Below are positions 44,153-54,027 of a stretch of 64,000 nucleotides of DNA, one piece after another; position 1 is the stretch's first letter; every line of letters begins with the position of its first letter. The DNA is taken from the NCBI GenBank assembly GCA_934343915.1, contig CAKRIL010000018.1, forward strand, positions 4,896 to 68,895, in the 5' to 3' direction. The stretch is from an uncultured Lachnospiraceae bacterium. Its GTDB lineage: Bacteria > Bacillota > Clostridia > Lachnospirales > Lachnospiraceae. The translations under genes and the position numbers were made by a program. The notes under the pieces are model-generated. The model saw nothing but the letters and a program-made list of their open reading frames with translations, made no database searches and was not told the origin of the DNA.

Positions 44153-46467
44153 TCAACCGCCTCCTTTACTACCTGTTCCATGTTGTCAACATATATTATT
44201 CTGATTCCTTCCGTTATCTCGGAATCAAGCTCTTCCACATCCGCTCTGTTCTTTTCCGGAACAAGCACCGTCTGTATACCGTAGCGTCCCGCTGCCAAAA
44301 GCTTCTCCTTAAGACCTCCAATAGGAAGCACCTTGCCTCTGAGTGTCAGTTCTCCGGTCATGGCAAGCTTCGCGCGCACCGGCTTTTTGCTGACTGCCGA
44401 CAGAATCGCCGTCGCCATGGTTATACCCGCAGAAGGTCCATCCTTCGGCACGGCTCCCTCAGGTATATGGATATGTATGTCATTCTTTGTAAAGAACTCC
44501 TTATCAACTCCGTATTGTGCTGCCACTGAGCGCACATAGCTGAGCGCGATTCTTGCTGATTCCTTCATGACATCGCCGAGATTTCCTGTAAGTATCATCT
44601 CGCCCTTGCCCGGCATCGTGCCGGTCTCTATTGTGAGTGTATCTCCTCCCACGCTCGTCCACGCAAGCCCCGTCACCATTCCGGCCTGAGCCTTCGCCTC
44701 TGCCCTGTCCTCCTTGAACTTAGGCTTTCCAAGGAATTTTTCAAGATTCTTCGCACTTACGCGCACCTTTTTTCCCTGTTCAAGCTCGCCAAGGAGCTGC
44801 TTTTTTGCAACAGAACGGCATATCGCTCCGATTTTTCGCTCAAGATTTCTTACTCCGGCTTCCCTTGTGTAGCCATGTATAATCGACAGAAGAGCTGTAT
44901 CGTTGATTGACAGCTCCTTCGCTGTAAGTCCGTTCTTTGCAAGCTCCTTAGCGACAAGATGCTCCTTCGCAATGTGAAGCTTCTCATTCTCAGTGTAGCT
45001 GTTAAGCTCGATAATCTCCATTCTGTCATACAGCGGTCTCGGAATCATTGACGCATCATTGGCTGTCGCGATGAACAGCACCTTCGATAAGTCAATCGGG
45101 ACCTCCATATAATGGTCGACAAAGTGTGAGTTCTGCGCCGTGTCAAGCACCTCAAGAAGTGCTGATGCCGTATCTCCTCTGCTGTCCTTTCCCGTCTTGT
45201 CAATCTCATCGAGAAGCATGAGCGGATTCTTAACTCCCGCGTTCTTAATTCCCTCTGCAATTCTTCCCGGCATCGCGCCGACATAGGTTCTTCTGTGTCC
45301 TCTTATCTCAGCCTCATCCCTTACACCGCCAAGACATATTCTCACATACTTTCTTCCGAGTGCCTCAGCCACGGATGAAGCTATTGATGTCTTGCCTGTT
45401 CCCGGAGGTCCCACAAGGCATATGACAGGTGAATCATTTCCGCCCTTCAGTTGTCTTACGGCAAGGAATTCAAGTATCCTCTCCTTGACCTTGTCAAGAC
45501 CGTAGTGCTCCTCGTCAAGCACTTTCTTGGCATTCTTTATATCATTGTTGTCCTCGGACATGTTATCCCAAGGCATATCAAGAAGTGTCTCAATATAGCT
45601 TCGAATCACATTAGCCTCAGCGGAGCTTGCCGCCATGTTCTGATAGCGCCTTATCTCCTTCTTAAGCTTGGTCTTAATCTCTTCCGAGGCATTAAGCTTC
45701 TCCGTTCTGTCCAGGAACTCCTGTATCTCGCCCTCGCCTTCCTCGCCGAGCTCCTCGCGAATCATTCTCATCTGCTCGCGAAGTACATACTCCTTCTGAT
45801 GCTTATCAATCTCGGTTTTTACATTCCCAAGGAAGTCACGTCTTATCTTCGATATCTCTATCTCGCGTCTCACGGCATCCTCAACCAGCCTGCACCGTGC
45901 AATCAATCCGTCACATTCAAGAATCTCTATCTTTTTCCTGTTCTCAAAGGAAAGCTCTGCTGTTATTCTGTATATAAGCTCTGAAAGTTCATCAACAGCC
46001 ATTATTCTTGCCATCGCTTCCCTGTTGAGCTTAGGATTTTCCGCTGCAAATCCCTTCATAAGCTCCTTGAGATTGCGCACAAGTGCTGCCCCCGTCACCT
46101 CATCCGGGTTCTCATCATCACTGTCGATAAGCTCCACGTTAGCCATGAGGATTCTGCCGTCATACTCATATACGAGACTTCTTCCCCTCTCCCTTCCGCG
46201 AACCGTAACTCTTAATACATTTCCCGGAAGCTTCATAATCTGCTTAATCTCTGACAATGTACCTGCTTCTCGAAGCTTATCGTTCCCCGCATCCTCATCC
46301 TCATCTGTCAGATGTCCGCTTATAAATATTTTCTGTCCGTGAATCATGGCATATTCCACTGATTCAATCAAGTTTTTCCTGCTTATATCAAAATGAATGA
46401 CCATATATGGCAATATGGTCATTCCCTTGATAGCAATTACAGGTATGTTCTTCATTACTTCATTCAT
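44149..46467 (-). CDS. lon: ATP-dependent protease Lon
   Basis: 772 residues. The N-terminal LAN domain (~8-200) starts at IPVIAIKGMTILPYMVIHF, then a coiled helical part, then the AAA+ module with Walker A GPPGTGKTSIASS and Walker B LMLLDEIDK. The serine-lysine protease domain has PKDGPSAGITMATAILSA with the catalytic serine, and the lysine in GLKEKLLAAGRYG. It degrades damaged and regulatory proteins. It overlaps clpX and engB by 4 bp each. Confidence 0.97.
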   Translation of the reverse strand: MNEVMKNIPVIAIKGMTILPYMVIHFDISRKNLIESVEYAMIHGQKIFISGHLTDEDEDAGNDKLREAGTLSEIKQIMKLPGNVLRVTVRGRERGRSLVYEYDGRILMANVELIDSDDENPDEVTGAALVRNLKELMKGFAAENPKLNREAMARIMAVDELSELIYRITAELSFENRKKIEILECDGLIARCRLVEDAVRREIEISKIRRDFLGNVKTEIDKHQKEYVLREQMRMIREELGEEGEGEIQEFLDRTEKLNASEEIKTKLKKEIRRYQNMAASSAEANVIRSYIETLLDMPWDNMSEDNNDIKNAKKVLDEEHYGLDKVKERILEFLAVRQLKGGNDSPVICLVGPPGTGKTSIASSVAEALGRKYVRICLGGVRDEAEIRGHRRTYVGAMPGRIAEGIKNAGVKNPLMLLDEIDKTGKDSRGDTASALLEVLDTAQNSHFVDHYMEVPIDLSKVLFIATANDASMIPRPLYDRMEIIELNSYTENEKLHIAKEHLVAKELAKNGLTAKELSINDTALLSIIHGYTREAGVRNLERKIGAICRSVAKKQLLGELEQGKKVRVSAKNLEKFLGKPKFKEDRAEAKAQAGMVTGLAWTSVGGDTLTIETGTMPGKGEMILTGNLGDVMKESARIALSYVRSVAAQYGVDKEFFTKNDIHIHIPEGAVPKDGPSAGITMATAILSAVSKKPVRAKLAMTGELTLRGKVLPIGGLKEKLLAAGRYGIQTVLVPEKNRADVEELDSEITEGIRIIYVDNMEQVVKEAVE

Positions 46468-47786
46468 GCAGTTTCCCCGTTATTATTCCTTTTTGTGTCT
46501 CTGCCTCTGCCGGCATCTATCATATCAGTTCTGTACTCTATAACCGGAGGTTCACCCTTCTCAACGGTGTCCTTGGTTATCGTACAGCATGCGATATTAT
46601 CATCTGATGGAATCTCATACATAACATCCATCATGATATTCTCCATAATCGCACGAAGACCTCTTGCTCCGGTCTTTCTCTCGAAGCTCTTCTTAGCTAT
46701 CGCTGCAACGGCATCATCCGTCACCTTAAGCTCCACCTCATCATAGTGGAACAGCTTGCGATACTGCTTAACAAGTGCGTTCTTAGGCTCTGTGAGTATT
46801 CTCATGAGTGCGTTCTCATCGAGTAAATCAAGAGAAACCGTAATCGGAACTCGTCCTACGAACTCAGGAATAAGTCCGAACTTCACAAGATCCTGAGGAA
46901 GAACCTGTTTTAAGAGCTCTCCTACATTCTTCTCTGTCTTTTCAACAAGCTCGGCTCCGAAGCCTATCGAGGACTGTCCCATTCTCGCATCAATAATCTT
47001 CTCGAGTCCGTCAAAGGCACCACCGCAGATAAAGAGGATATTGGTCGTATCAATAGGAATAAGCTCCTGCTGTGGATGCTTACGTCCGCCCTGCGGCGGA
47101 ACTGATGCGACAGTTCCCTCCAATATCTTAAGAAGAGCCTGCTGTACTCCCTCACCGGATACATCTCTGGTAATCGAAACATTCTCTGACTTCTTGGTAA
47201 TCTTGTCTATCTCATCTATATAAATGATTCCATGCTCTGCCTTCTCTATATCATAGTCAGCCGCCTGAATAAGCTTGAGAAGAATGTTCTCAACATCCTC
47301 ACCGACATAACCCGCCTCAGTAAGTGTGGTTGCATCGGCAATGGCAAAAGGTACGTTCAGAAGCTTTGCCAATGTCTGTGCAAGGAATGTCTTACCTGAA
47401 CCTGTCGGACCAAGCATAAGAATGTTACTCTTCTGAAGCTCTACATTCTCATCATCCGCATCCATGGTCTCATCATTTGCCATTATTCTCTTATAGTGGT
47501 TATAAACTGCAACAGACAATACCTTCTTAGCGGCATCCTGTCCGATAACATACTCATCCAAAAATTCCTTGATTTCTCTCGGCTTTAAAAGATTGATTCC
47601 GTCGAAGCTGCCTGCTGCCGCATCCTGTGGCTCAATCTCCTCATTAACTATCTCCGCGCATACGTTGATGCACTCATCACATATATATACACCATTCCCC
47701 GGACCTGCAATCAATCTTCTGACTGCATCCTGAGGCTTTCCACAGAAGGAACATCTAAGCCTTCCGTCATCCTTACGTCCTGCCAC
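46464..47786 (-). CDS. clpX: ClpX ATPase subunit
   Basis: 440 residues. The zinc-binding domain uses C12, C15, C36 and C39 (CSFC, CDEC). Walker A GPTGSGKT is at ~126-133, Walker B IIYIDEIDK, and the pore loop GYVGEDV follows. It unfolds substrates for ClpP, encoded upstream in the same row. The IGF-type loop for ClpP docking is present as SSIGFGAEL. Confidence 0.97.
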   Translation of the reverse strand: MAGRKDDGRLRCSFCGKPQDAVRRLIAGPGNGVYICDECINVCAEIVNEEIEPQDAAAGSFDGINLLKPREIKEFLDEYVIGQDAAKKVLSVAVYNHYKRIMANDETMDADDENVELQKSNILMLGPTGSGKTFLAQTLAKLLNVPFAIADATTLTEAGYVGEDVENILLKLIQAADYDIEKAEHGIIYIDEIDKITKKSENVSITRDVSGEGVQQALLKILEGTVASVPPQGGRKHPQQELIPIDTTNILFICGGAFDGLEKIIDARMGQSSIGFGAELVEKTEKNVGELLKQVLPQDLVKFGLIPEFVGRVPITVSLDLLDENALMRILTEPKNALVKQYRKLFHYDEVELKVTDDAVAAIAKKSFERKTGARGLRAIMENIMMDVMYEIPSDDNIACCTITKDTVEKGEPPVIEYRTDMIDAGRGRDTKRNNNGETA

Positions 47787-47831
47787 TGCTTACCTCCTAT
47801 AATTGAGTAGCTTACACCCTCAAAAATGATA

Positions 47832-47859
47832 TGTGGAAGGAGGAATCCCCCCTTCCACA
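47832..47859 (-). terminator. Hairpin between clpP and clpX
   Basis: TGTGGAAGG (47832-47840) pairs perfectly with CCTTCCACA (47851-47859); on the minus strand TATCATTTTTG follows. It is a partial terminator or processing site within the tig-clpP-clpX-lon row. Confidence 0.5.
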
Positions 47860-47875
47860 CCACTAACATACTATT

Positions 47876-48460
47876 CTAGTTGATTTTCTCGACAACAGAA
47901 TCGATAAGACCGTACTCAACAGCTTCCTGTGCTGTCATCCAGTTATCTCTGTCTGTATCTCTTACAAGCTCCTCATATGTCTTGCCCGTATTCTCAGCAA
48001 GGAGTCTGTTCATCCTCTCCTTGGTTCTGATAATATGCTTAGCGGCAATCTCAATCTCAGTAGCCTGTCCCTGTGCTCCGCCAAGAGGCTGATGAATAAG
48101 AATCTCCGCATTAGGAAGAGCCTTTCTCTTGCCATTGGTTCCGCCCGCAAGAAGGAATGCGCCCATGCTTGCCGCCATACCTACACAGATTGTTGATACA
48201 TCGCACTTAATGTACTGCATTGTATCATATATAGCCATACCTGCTGATATTGAACCACCCGGGCTGTTGATATATAAGCTGATATCCTTCGAAGGATCCT
48301 CAGACTCAAGAAAAAGAAGCTGTGCAACAACAAGGTTCGCTGACACATCATTAACCTCTTCTCCGAGGAAAATGATTCTTTCCTTAAGAAGTCTTGAGTA
48401 GATATCGAATGATCTCTCGCCTCTGCTTGTCTGTTCAATTACTACCGGTACTAAACTCAT
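47876..48460 (-). CDS. clpP: ClpP protease subunit
   Basis: 194 residues with the full serine-protease triad: S98 in CVGMAASMGAFLL, H123 in AEILIHQPLGGAQGQ, D172 in RDTDRDNWMTAQEA. It forms the tetradecameric chamber served by ClpX. Confidence 0.98.
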   Translation of the reverse strand: MSLVPVVIEQTSRGERSFDIYSRLLKERIIFLGEEVNDVSANLVVAQLLFLESEDPSKDISLYINSPGGSISAGMAIYDTMQYIKCDVSTICVGMAASMGAFLLAGGTNGKRKALPNAEILIHQPLGGAQGQATEIEIAAKHIIRTKERMNRLLAENTGKTYEELVRDTDRDNWMTAQEAVEYGLIDSVVEKIN

Positions 48461-48495
48461 AGTGTTCCTCCCTAATTATTACTTGATATTACAGA

Positions 48496-49788
48496 TTATT
48501 TCTCTACTTCTACTGCCTCTGCTGCGATAAGCTTAACTGCCTTCTGAACTGCGAGGTCTTCCTTAATCTGAGTTCTCTCGTTGTCAGTCATCATATCCTT
48601 AAGCTCGTCTTCCTTCATATTGTACATAGAAGCCATGTTCTTGATTTCCTCATCAACCTCTTCATCTGTAACAGTGAAGTTCTCAGCCTTAGCGATAGCG
48701 TCAAGAACGAGACCGTTCTTGATTCTCTTCTCAGCCTCAGGATAGATGCTCTCGATGAACTTATCAAGCTCCATACCCATCATCTTCACATACTGCTCAA
48801 GGCTGATACCCTGCTGCTTTAAGTTTCTGTCGTAGCCGTCTGCCATCTGAAGTGCCTGCTGCTTAATCATAGCCTCAGGAATCTCCATTGATGCGTTAGC
48901 AACTGCTGCATCGATAGCCTCGTTCTCCTTCTTAGCCTCAGCGTCCTTAGCCTTCTTCTTCTCAAGTGTTGCCTTAAGATCTGCCTTGTATTCATCAACA
49001 GTCTTGAACTCGGAAATATCCTGTACAAGCTCATCATTGAGCTCAGGAAGCTCCCTGGACTTAATCTCCTTAACAGTTACCTTGAATGTAGCCGGCTTGC
49101 CAGCGAGCTCTGCTGCATGGTACTCCTCAGGGAATGTTACATTAACCTCTGTCTCCTCACCGATGTTCTTGCCAACTAACTGCTCCTCGAATGTATCAAT
49201 GAATGAATGTGAGCCGATTGTAAGAGAATAGTTCTCACCCTTACCGCCTGCAAATGGAACTCCGTTCATGAAGCCCTCGAAATCGATAACAGTGTCATCG
49301 CCGTCCTGAACAGCTCTGTCCTCAACTGTGATGATTCTTGCGTTCTGCTCCTGAACCTTCTTAATCTCTGCGTCAATATCCTCATCAGTTACCTCAGTAT
49401 TAACCTTGGCAACCTCAACACCCTTGTATGCTCCGAGAGTTACCTCAGGACGAACTGCAACTGTTGCAGTGAAGATGAAGCTCTTGCCCTCTTCAATCTG
49501 AGTAACATCAATATCAGGCTGTGATACGATATCAAGACCGCTCTCAACAGCAGCCTTCTGGTATGCACCAGGAATAATTGAATTGGCAGCATCCTCATAG
49601 AAGATTCCTGCGCCATACATCTTCTCGATCATCTGCTTAGGAACCTTTCCCTTACGGAAACCAGGAACGCTTATCTTATTCTTATTCTTTTCATAAGCTG
49701 TTTCCATTCCCTTTGCGAACTCTTCTGCATCAACCTCGATGGTCAGCTTAACCATGTTCTTCTCTAACTTGTCTACTGTAAAGCTCAT
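48496..49788 (-). CDS. tig: Trigger factor chaperone
   Basis: 430 residues. The ribosome-docking signature appears as VPGFRKGKVPKQMIEK near residue 42. The peptidyl-prolyl isomerase domain (~150-240: DDTVIDFEGFMNGVPFAGG) is followed by the helical C-terminal arms. It meets nascent chains at the ribosome exit. It heads the tig-clpP-clpX-lon-engB row. Confidence 0.97.
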   Translation of the reverse strand: MSFTVDKLEKNMVKLTIEVDAEEFAKGMETAYEKNKNKISVPGFRKGKVPKQMIEKMYGAGIFYEDAANSIIPGAYQKAAVESGLDIVSQPDIDVTQIEEGKSFIFTATVAVRPEVTLGAYKGVEVAKVNTEVTDEDIDAEIKKVQEQNARIITVEDRAVQDGDDTVIDFEGFMNGVPFAGGKGENYSLTIGSHSFIDTFEEQLVGKNIGEETEVNVTFPEEYHAAELAGKPATFKVTVKEIKSRELPELNDELVQDISEFKTVDEYKADLKATLEKKKAKDAEAKKENEAIDAAVANASMEIPEAMIKQQALQMADGYDRNLKQQGISLEQYVKMMGMELDKFIESIYPEAEKRIKNGLVLDAIAKAENFTVTDEEVDEEIKNMASMYNMKEDELKDMMTDNERTQIKEDLAVQKAVKLIAAEAVEVEK

Positions 49789-49966
49789 TTAATAAATCCT
49801 CCTTAAACATTAACAATTAACACGTTTGTCAATCAATTACCCATTATAACATAGGCTTTCCCCAAAATCCAGCATAATTTTAATATATTGCGCGTTTTTT
49901 GTGGAATTTTATTAAAAAAAATGCTATTCTAACTCTGATAATTATAAAAATAAGGGAGTGAACGCT

Positions 49967-50653
49967 ATGGCATCACCGATTCTTGAAGTAAACAGCTTAA
50001 AAAAAGCCTACCGCAGGAGGGTCGTCCTCAATGATGTATCCTTCAAAGTATACCCGGGAGACATAGTAGGCATTGTAGGTGCCAACGGCTGCGGAAAATC
50101 CACCCTGCTCCGCATTATCGCAGGAGCCGATTCCCCGGACTCCGGCAGCCTGTCATACAACGGAGAGAATCCGCTGAAGAATAAAAAGCTTTTCAAAAAA
50201 TATACCGGATATGTTCCTCAGGAGAATCCTCTCTATGAGAATCTTTCAGTGCTTGACAATCTTAAGCTCTGGTACTGTGACAATCCGGCGGGAATTGCAC
50301 CCGTAATGGAGCGCTTCGGACTTGACGGCTATGCCCGCTATACGGTGAGCAGGCTGTCGGGCGGATTAAAGAAACGTCTTTCCATCGCCTGTTCCATCGC
50401 TGATGCCCCGCCGGTTCTTATTTTGGACGAGCCGGGCGCATCCCTCGACATCATATGCAAATCAGATATCTGCCGTTACCTTAAGGAATACAGCCAAAGC
50501 GGCGGAACCGTTATAATCACAAGCCATGAGGAGGGAGAACTTTCCATGTGCAGCCGCATGCTTTTTATTGAAGCTACATCGCTTCGCGAGATTACGCCCG
50601 TAACCGGGGATGCACTTATGAAGCTGATAGGCGGGGAGGCTGACAATGCATAG
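49967..50653 (+). CDS. ABC-2 type transporter ATP-binding protein
   Basis: 228 residues from the ATG at 49967 (GGAG nine bases upstream). Walker A GANGCGKSTLL, Q-loop YVPQENPLY, signature LSGGLKKRLSIACSIA, Walker B VLILDEPGASLD and switch histidine in IITSHEEGE. The signature form suits exporters of the NatA/CcmA group. It overlaps the first permease gene by 8 bp. Confidence 0.92.
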   Translation: MASPILEVNSLKKAYRRRVVLNDVSFKVYPGDIVGIVGANGCGKSTLLRIIAGADSPDSGSLSYNGENPLKNKKLFKKYTGYVPQENPLYENLSVLDNLKLWYCDNPAGIAPVMERFGLDGYARYTVSRLSGGLKKRLSIACSIADAPPVLILDEPGASLDIICKSDICRYLKEYSQSGGTVIITSHEEGELSMCSRMLFIEATSLREITPVTGDALMKLIGGEADNA

Positions 50654-51830
50654 ACACCTCTCATATATGCTACTTCAGTTAAAATCCTCATTAAAACTTC
50701 TTCCGAAGCTTTTTCTCGGTACACTTGTATTTGCCTTCCTCGCCTTCTGCGTGGGCTATGCCGGTGTAAAGAGCCTTGGCTCAGGCAATCACCTCTTTTT
50801 CAAGGTTGCCGTTATTCTGCCCGAGAATGATGCCCTTGTAAGCATCGGCTTTGGCATGCTTGCCGAGATGGACAGTCTCAAAAATTACTGTGAACTCATC
50901 ACCACGGACGAGGAAACCGCCGAGGAGATGCTGAGACAGGGCGAAATCTACGGAATAGTGTATATTCCCGATGGCTTTGTCGAGGATGTGTTAAGCGGCC
51001 GCAATACTCCGGCAAAAATTACCCTTCCCGACAATCCCGGCATTGAGACCGTAATATTCCGTTCAGTGTTGAATGCCGGCTCCTCCACCCTTGCCTATGT
51101 TCAGTCAGGCATCTATGCCATGAACGACGCTTACGCTGAATTCGGCATGTCTGACCTTGCCCCCGCTGCCACCGACAAGATGAATGACGATTACATCCGC
51201 TTTGTGTTCAACCGTGGTTCAATATTCGATATGCAGACCACAAGTGCAACAGGAGCCCTCACACAGACACAGTTCTACACCTGTTCGGGAATAATCATTG
51301 TCATGCTGTTCTCAGGCTTCCTGCTCGGCGGCTTTTCGGCTCAGGAGGAAAACGGTCTGACGGTTATGCTTAAGCGCGCCGGAATAGGCAGAATATATTG
51401 CCATACCTGCCGCACACTGACTGTAAGCCTTGTATGTACATGTATTTTTGCCGCGGCACTTGCCGCCCTTGGATTTATATCCTTTACGTCAGTTTTATGC
51501 TGCTTCATCGGTCTGACAGTGTGCATTTCATATATATTTTTCATATATGAGCTTGCGGGAAACGGGCTCTACGGAATGCTTCTGCTTCTGTGCTGCAATG
51601 TTCTCATGGCATACTGCTCGGGACTTATACTTCCGACAGCTTACCTTCCGAAGGCAGCCGCCTATATCGGCAGAGCACTTCCGGCATACCATATAAAGAA
51701 TCTGCTGACAGGCATCTTCACCGGAGACCTCCGGCTTTCCGCACCCGGCATATGTCTGCTGTACACACTGCTGTTCATCCTTATGTCAGCCCTGTGCTCA
51801 TCTCTCAGAGAAAAGAGGAACAGAACATGA
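50646..51830 (+). CDS. ABC-2 type permease subunit 1
   Basis: 394 residues. One N-terminal membrane helix (LFLGTLVFAFLAFCVGYAGV), a ~180-residue extracytoplasmic domain, then five helices from about residue 215 (FYTCSGIIIVMLFSGFLLGG onward). This is the YhgE/NodJ-like half-exporter layout. It couples to the ATPase gene upstream and overlaps the next permease gene through ATGA. Confidence 0.85.
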   Translation: MHRHLSYMLLQLKSSLKLLPKLFLGTLVFAFLAFCVGYAGVKSLGSGNHLFFKVAVILPENDALVSIGFGMLAEMDSLKNYCELITTDEETAEEMLRQGEIYGIVYIPDGFVEDVLSGRNTPAKITLPDNPGIETVIFRSVLNAGSSTLAYVQSGIYAMNDAYAEFGMSDLAPAATDKMNDDYIRFVFNRGSIFDMQTTSATGALTQTQFYTCSGIIIVMLFSGFLLGGFSAQEENGLTVMLKRAGIGRIYCHTCRTLTVSLVCTCIFAAALAALGFISFTSVLCCFIGLTVCISYIFFIYELAGNGLYGMLLLLCCNVLMAYCSGLILPTAYLPKAAAYIGRALPAYHIKNLLTGIFTGDLRLSAPGICLLYTLLFILMSALCSSLREKRNRT

Positions 51831-52885
51831 ATATGAAACAATTTTTCACATGGACAAGGCTCATATGCAAGCATCTGCTCAAGCTTCCGATTATCGCGCT
51901 GCTTCTGCTTCTCATACCTGCCGCCACCTTCATTATAGGTCTCCTTCCGCCCTCCGCATCAGCTTCGGATGTAACGGTCGGAATATATTTTGAAGATGCC
52001 GACGAAGAGCTCACTTCGCTCCTGAGGGAGCGGCTCCTCAATGAGACCAGCGGTTCCTTCATATTCACCGAATATAATGACACCGGGCTTATGCTGCACG
52101 ACATCCAGACGAACCGCCTTGAGTGCGGCTACATCTTCGACCGGTCGTTTTCCGACGCACTTGCAAGCGGCAGGCTAAAGAACTCTGTTAAGGTCTGTCA
52201 CACACCGTCATCCATGCTTTTAAGTGCCGTAAATGAGATTGTATTTGCCAATATAATCCGCCTGTCGGGCTATGAGGTTCTGGACGAATACATAGAGGTT
52301 GACGGAATCGACGAAGCAGCGCAGGAAGAGCTGCGTGAGTACATGTACAGCTCATATGAAGCGTACTGCACAAGCGGAGATACCTTCCATCTTGATATTG
52401 TGACCACAGACAATATATCAATCAATGATGAGGCATCGGACAGCTTAATGGTGACCTTCCCTCTGCGCGGTCTGCTCGCCATACTGATATTTCTTGCAGC
52501 CATGATAGGCTGTATATCGTGGCTTAAGGATAGGGAGCGCGGTCTGTTCGCTCCGCGTCCGCGCTCATTTTATATACTGAGCATGATTATGTATCCTCTG
52601 CTGCCGGCACTGCTGTTTACACTCTGCTGCGAGCTTGCGCTCTTCATAGGCGGTGCTGCATACCCGCCTGTCACAGAGCTTATATACTCAGTCCGATATA
52701 TTTTGATTGTCACGATATTTTCCAATATATGCTATCTTCTTAAAAAAAGCAGCACGGTCACATCGCTCGTACCCGTGCTTCTTCTCGGAAGCCTTATATT
52801 CTGTCCTATATTCATCAATATAGAGAACTTCTACCCGGCATTCAAATTTTTAAGCCGGCTGTTCATTCCGAGATACTTTCTTTAA
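51827..52885 (+). CDS. ABC-2 type permease subunit 2
   Basis: 352 residues from the ATG at 51827 (the ATGA overlaps the previous stop; GAGG upstream). Same plan as its neighbour: one early helix (LPIIALLLLLIPAATFIIGL), an extracytoplasmic domain, then a multi-helix block from about residue 210 (LRGLLAILIFLAAMIGCISW). The two permeases with one ATPase form a probable heterodimeric exporter of unknown substrate. Confidence 0.83.
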   Translation: MNMKQFFTWTRLICKHLLKLPIIALLLLLIPAATFIIGLLPPSASASDVTVGIYFEDADEELTSLLRERLLNETSGSFIFTEYNDTGLMLHDIQTNRLECGYIFDRSFSDALASGRLKNSVKVCHTPSSMLLSAVNEIVFANIIRLSGYEVLDEYIEVDGIDEAAQEELREYMYSSYEAYCTSGDTFHLDIVTTDNISINDEASDSLMVTFPLRGLLAILIFLAAMIGCISWLKDRERGLFAPRPRSFYILSMIMYPLLPALLFTLCCELALFIGGAAYPPVTELIYSVRYILIVTIFSNICYLLKKSSTVTSLVPVLLLGSLIFCPIFINIENFYPAFKFLSRLFIPRYFL

Positions 52886-52916
52886 TTTCCGCTTATATCT
52901 GCCGGACAATCGAAAA

Positions 52917-52940
52917 GAGGAGCCGCATATACGGCTCCTC
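52917..52940 (-). terminator. Terminator of the spore-protein gene
   Basis: GAGGAGCCG (52917-52925) pairs with CGGCTCCTC (52932-52940). On the minus strand TTTTCG follows. It lies between convergent genes and may also slow plus-strand transcription, though without a T-run on that side. Confidence 0.7.
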
Positions 52941-52954
52941 CGCATGAGCGGCTG

Positions 52955-53170
52955 TTACTGCTTGCCAGCCATCTCCTGCTCCTGTCTCATAATCATCTTC
53001 TTAACCATTTCGCCACCGATTGAACCGGCCTGTCTGGAAGTTAAGTCTCCATTGTAGCCTTCCTTTAAAGGTACTCCGAGCTCAGATGCTACCTCCATCT
53101 TGAATCTGTCCATTGCACCCTTTGCCTCAGGCACTGCTGCCTTATTAGTTCCTGTATTAGTACTTGCCAT
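52955..53170 (-). CDS. Alpha/beta-type small acid-soluble spore protein
   Basis: 71 residues. The family hallmarks are FKMEVASELGVPL (with the germination-protease cleavage region) and YNGDLTSRQAGSIGGEMVKKMI. These coat and protect spore DNA, so the organism has at least part of a sporulation programme. A GGAGGT site precedes the ATG. It would be expected to be read by the forespore sigma G; I could not confirm such a promoter. Confidence 0.95.
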   Translation of the reverse strand: MASTNTGTNKAAVPEAKGAMDRFKMEVASELGVPLKEGYNGDLTSRQAGSIGGEMVKKMIMRQEQEMAGKQ

Positions 53171-53348
53171 TTTGATTCACCTCCATGAACATTTATATAG
53201 TTTTTGAAAATCCCGTGGCACCGGTCTTTTCCAATCCGACAGATTCTCTTCTTCTCCGCTGCCGGATTGGAATGTCCTCTGTCTTGGTATTATTATGTTC
53301 ATGAAGTATTTTATTATTATGCCAATTCGTGGAAGTATATTAAAATCA

Positions 53349-53900
53349 TCAAATAATATATTGTATCGAATGTGCTATCTTGTCTGAGCATTCCTCACTG
53401 ACAAGTCTTGCAGCAAGTCTCAGTCCCAAATCTATCGCTGTACCCATTCCACGGCTTGTTACCACATTGCCATCCTCGACAACTCTCTCAGGTGAATACT
53501 CTGCACCCTTAAGCTCACTCTCAAAGCCCGGGAAGCAGGTCGCCTTCCTTCCCTCAAGGAACCCGAAGTGTCCGAACACGCTCGGTGCCGCACATATCGC
53601 CGCAATATCCTTTCCCGCCTCGAACTGCTTCGTAAGAATATTCTTAAGTCCCGCATGTGCCTCCAGATTCCTTGTTCCCGGCATTCCTCCCGGAAGGAAC
53701 AGCACGTCCGCGTCAGAGTAATCATTCTCACCAAATAATGTGTCAGCCTCAACAGGCACTCTCTGTGCGCTTGTCACCACCCTGTCGTCACCCATCGAAA
53801 CCGTCACCACCTCAACAGAAGCACGTCTTAACACGTCAACCACCGCAAGTGCCTCCACAAGCTCGAAGCCATCCGCCAAAAATGCATATACTTTAGCCAT
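53349..53900 (-). CDS. DJ-1/PfpI-family protein (YajL/ThiJ type)
   Basis: 183 residues. The reactive cysteine is C103 in IAAICAAPSVFG, with the conserved glutamate in DGFELVEALAVVDVLRR. Members act as glyoxalase III, protein deglycase-like or redox-stress proteins; the exact activity cannot be told. About 180 bp separate it from the spore-protein gene, containing an imperfect CCAATCCG/CGGATTGG inverted pair near 53229-53273 with no T-run. Confidence 0.93.
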   Translation of the reverse strand: MAKVYAFLADGFELVEALAVVDVLRRASVEVVTVSMGDDRVVTSAQRVPVEADTLFGENDYSDADVLFLPGGMPGTRNLEAHAGLKNILTKQFEAGKDIAAICAAPSVFGHFGFLEGRKATCFPGFESELKGAEYSPERVVEDGNVVTSRGMGTAIDLGLRLAARLVSEECSDKIAHSIQYII

Positions 53901-54027
53901 AATAGTCCTCTTTTCTGAGCGGAAGCAGCTTCTCCCGCTCCAACGTAATATTGTCTTTTATTAAGATTTATTATATCATTAATAATAACCAATTACAAAA
54001 TAAATTCATAAACATAAGGAGAATACC

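Noticed and set aside
45451..45984. 177-codon plus-strand frame opposite lon
   Set aside because: Antisense shadow of a conserved gene; no independent evidence.
53229..53273. CCAATCCG/CGGATTGG inverted pair as terminator of the DJ-1 gene
   Set aside because: On the minus strand the stem is followed by A-rich, not T-rich, sequence and the loop is long.
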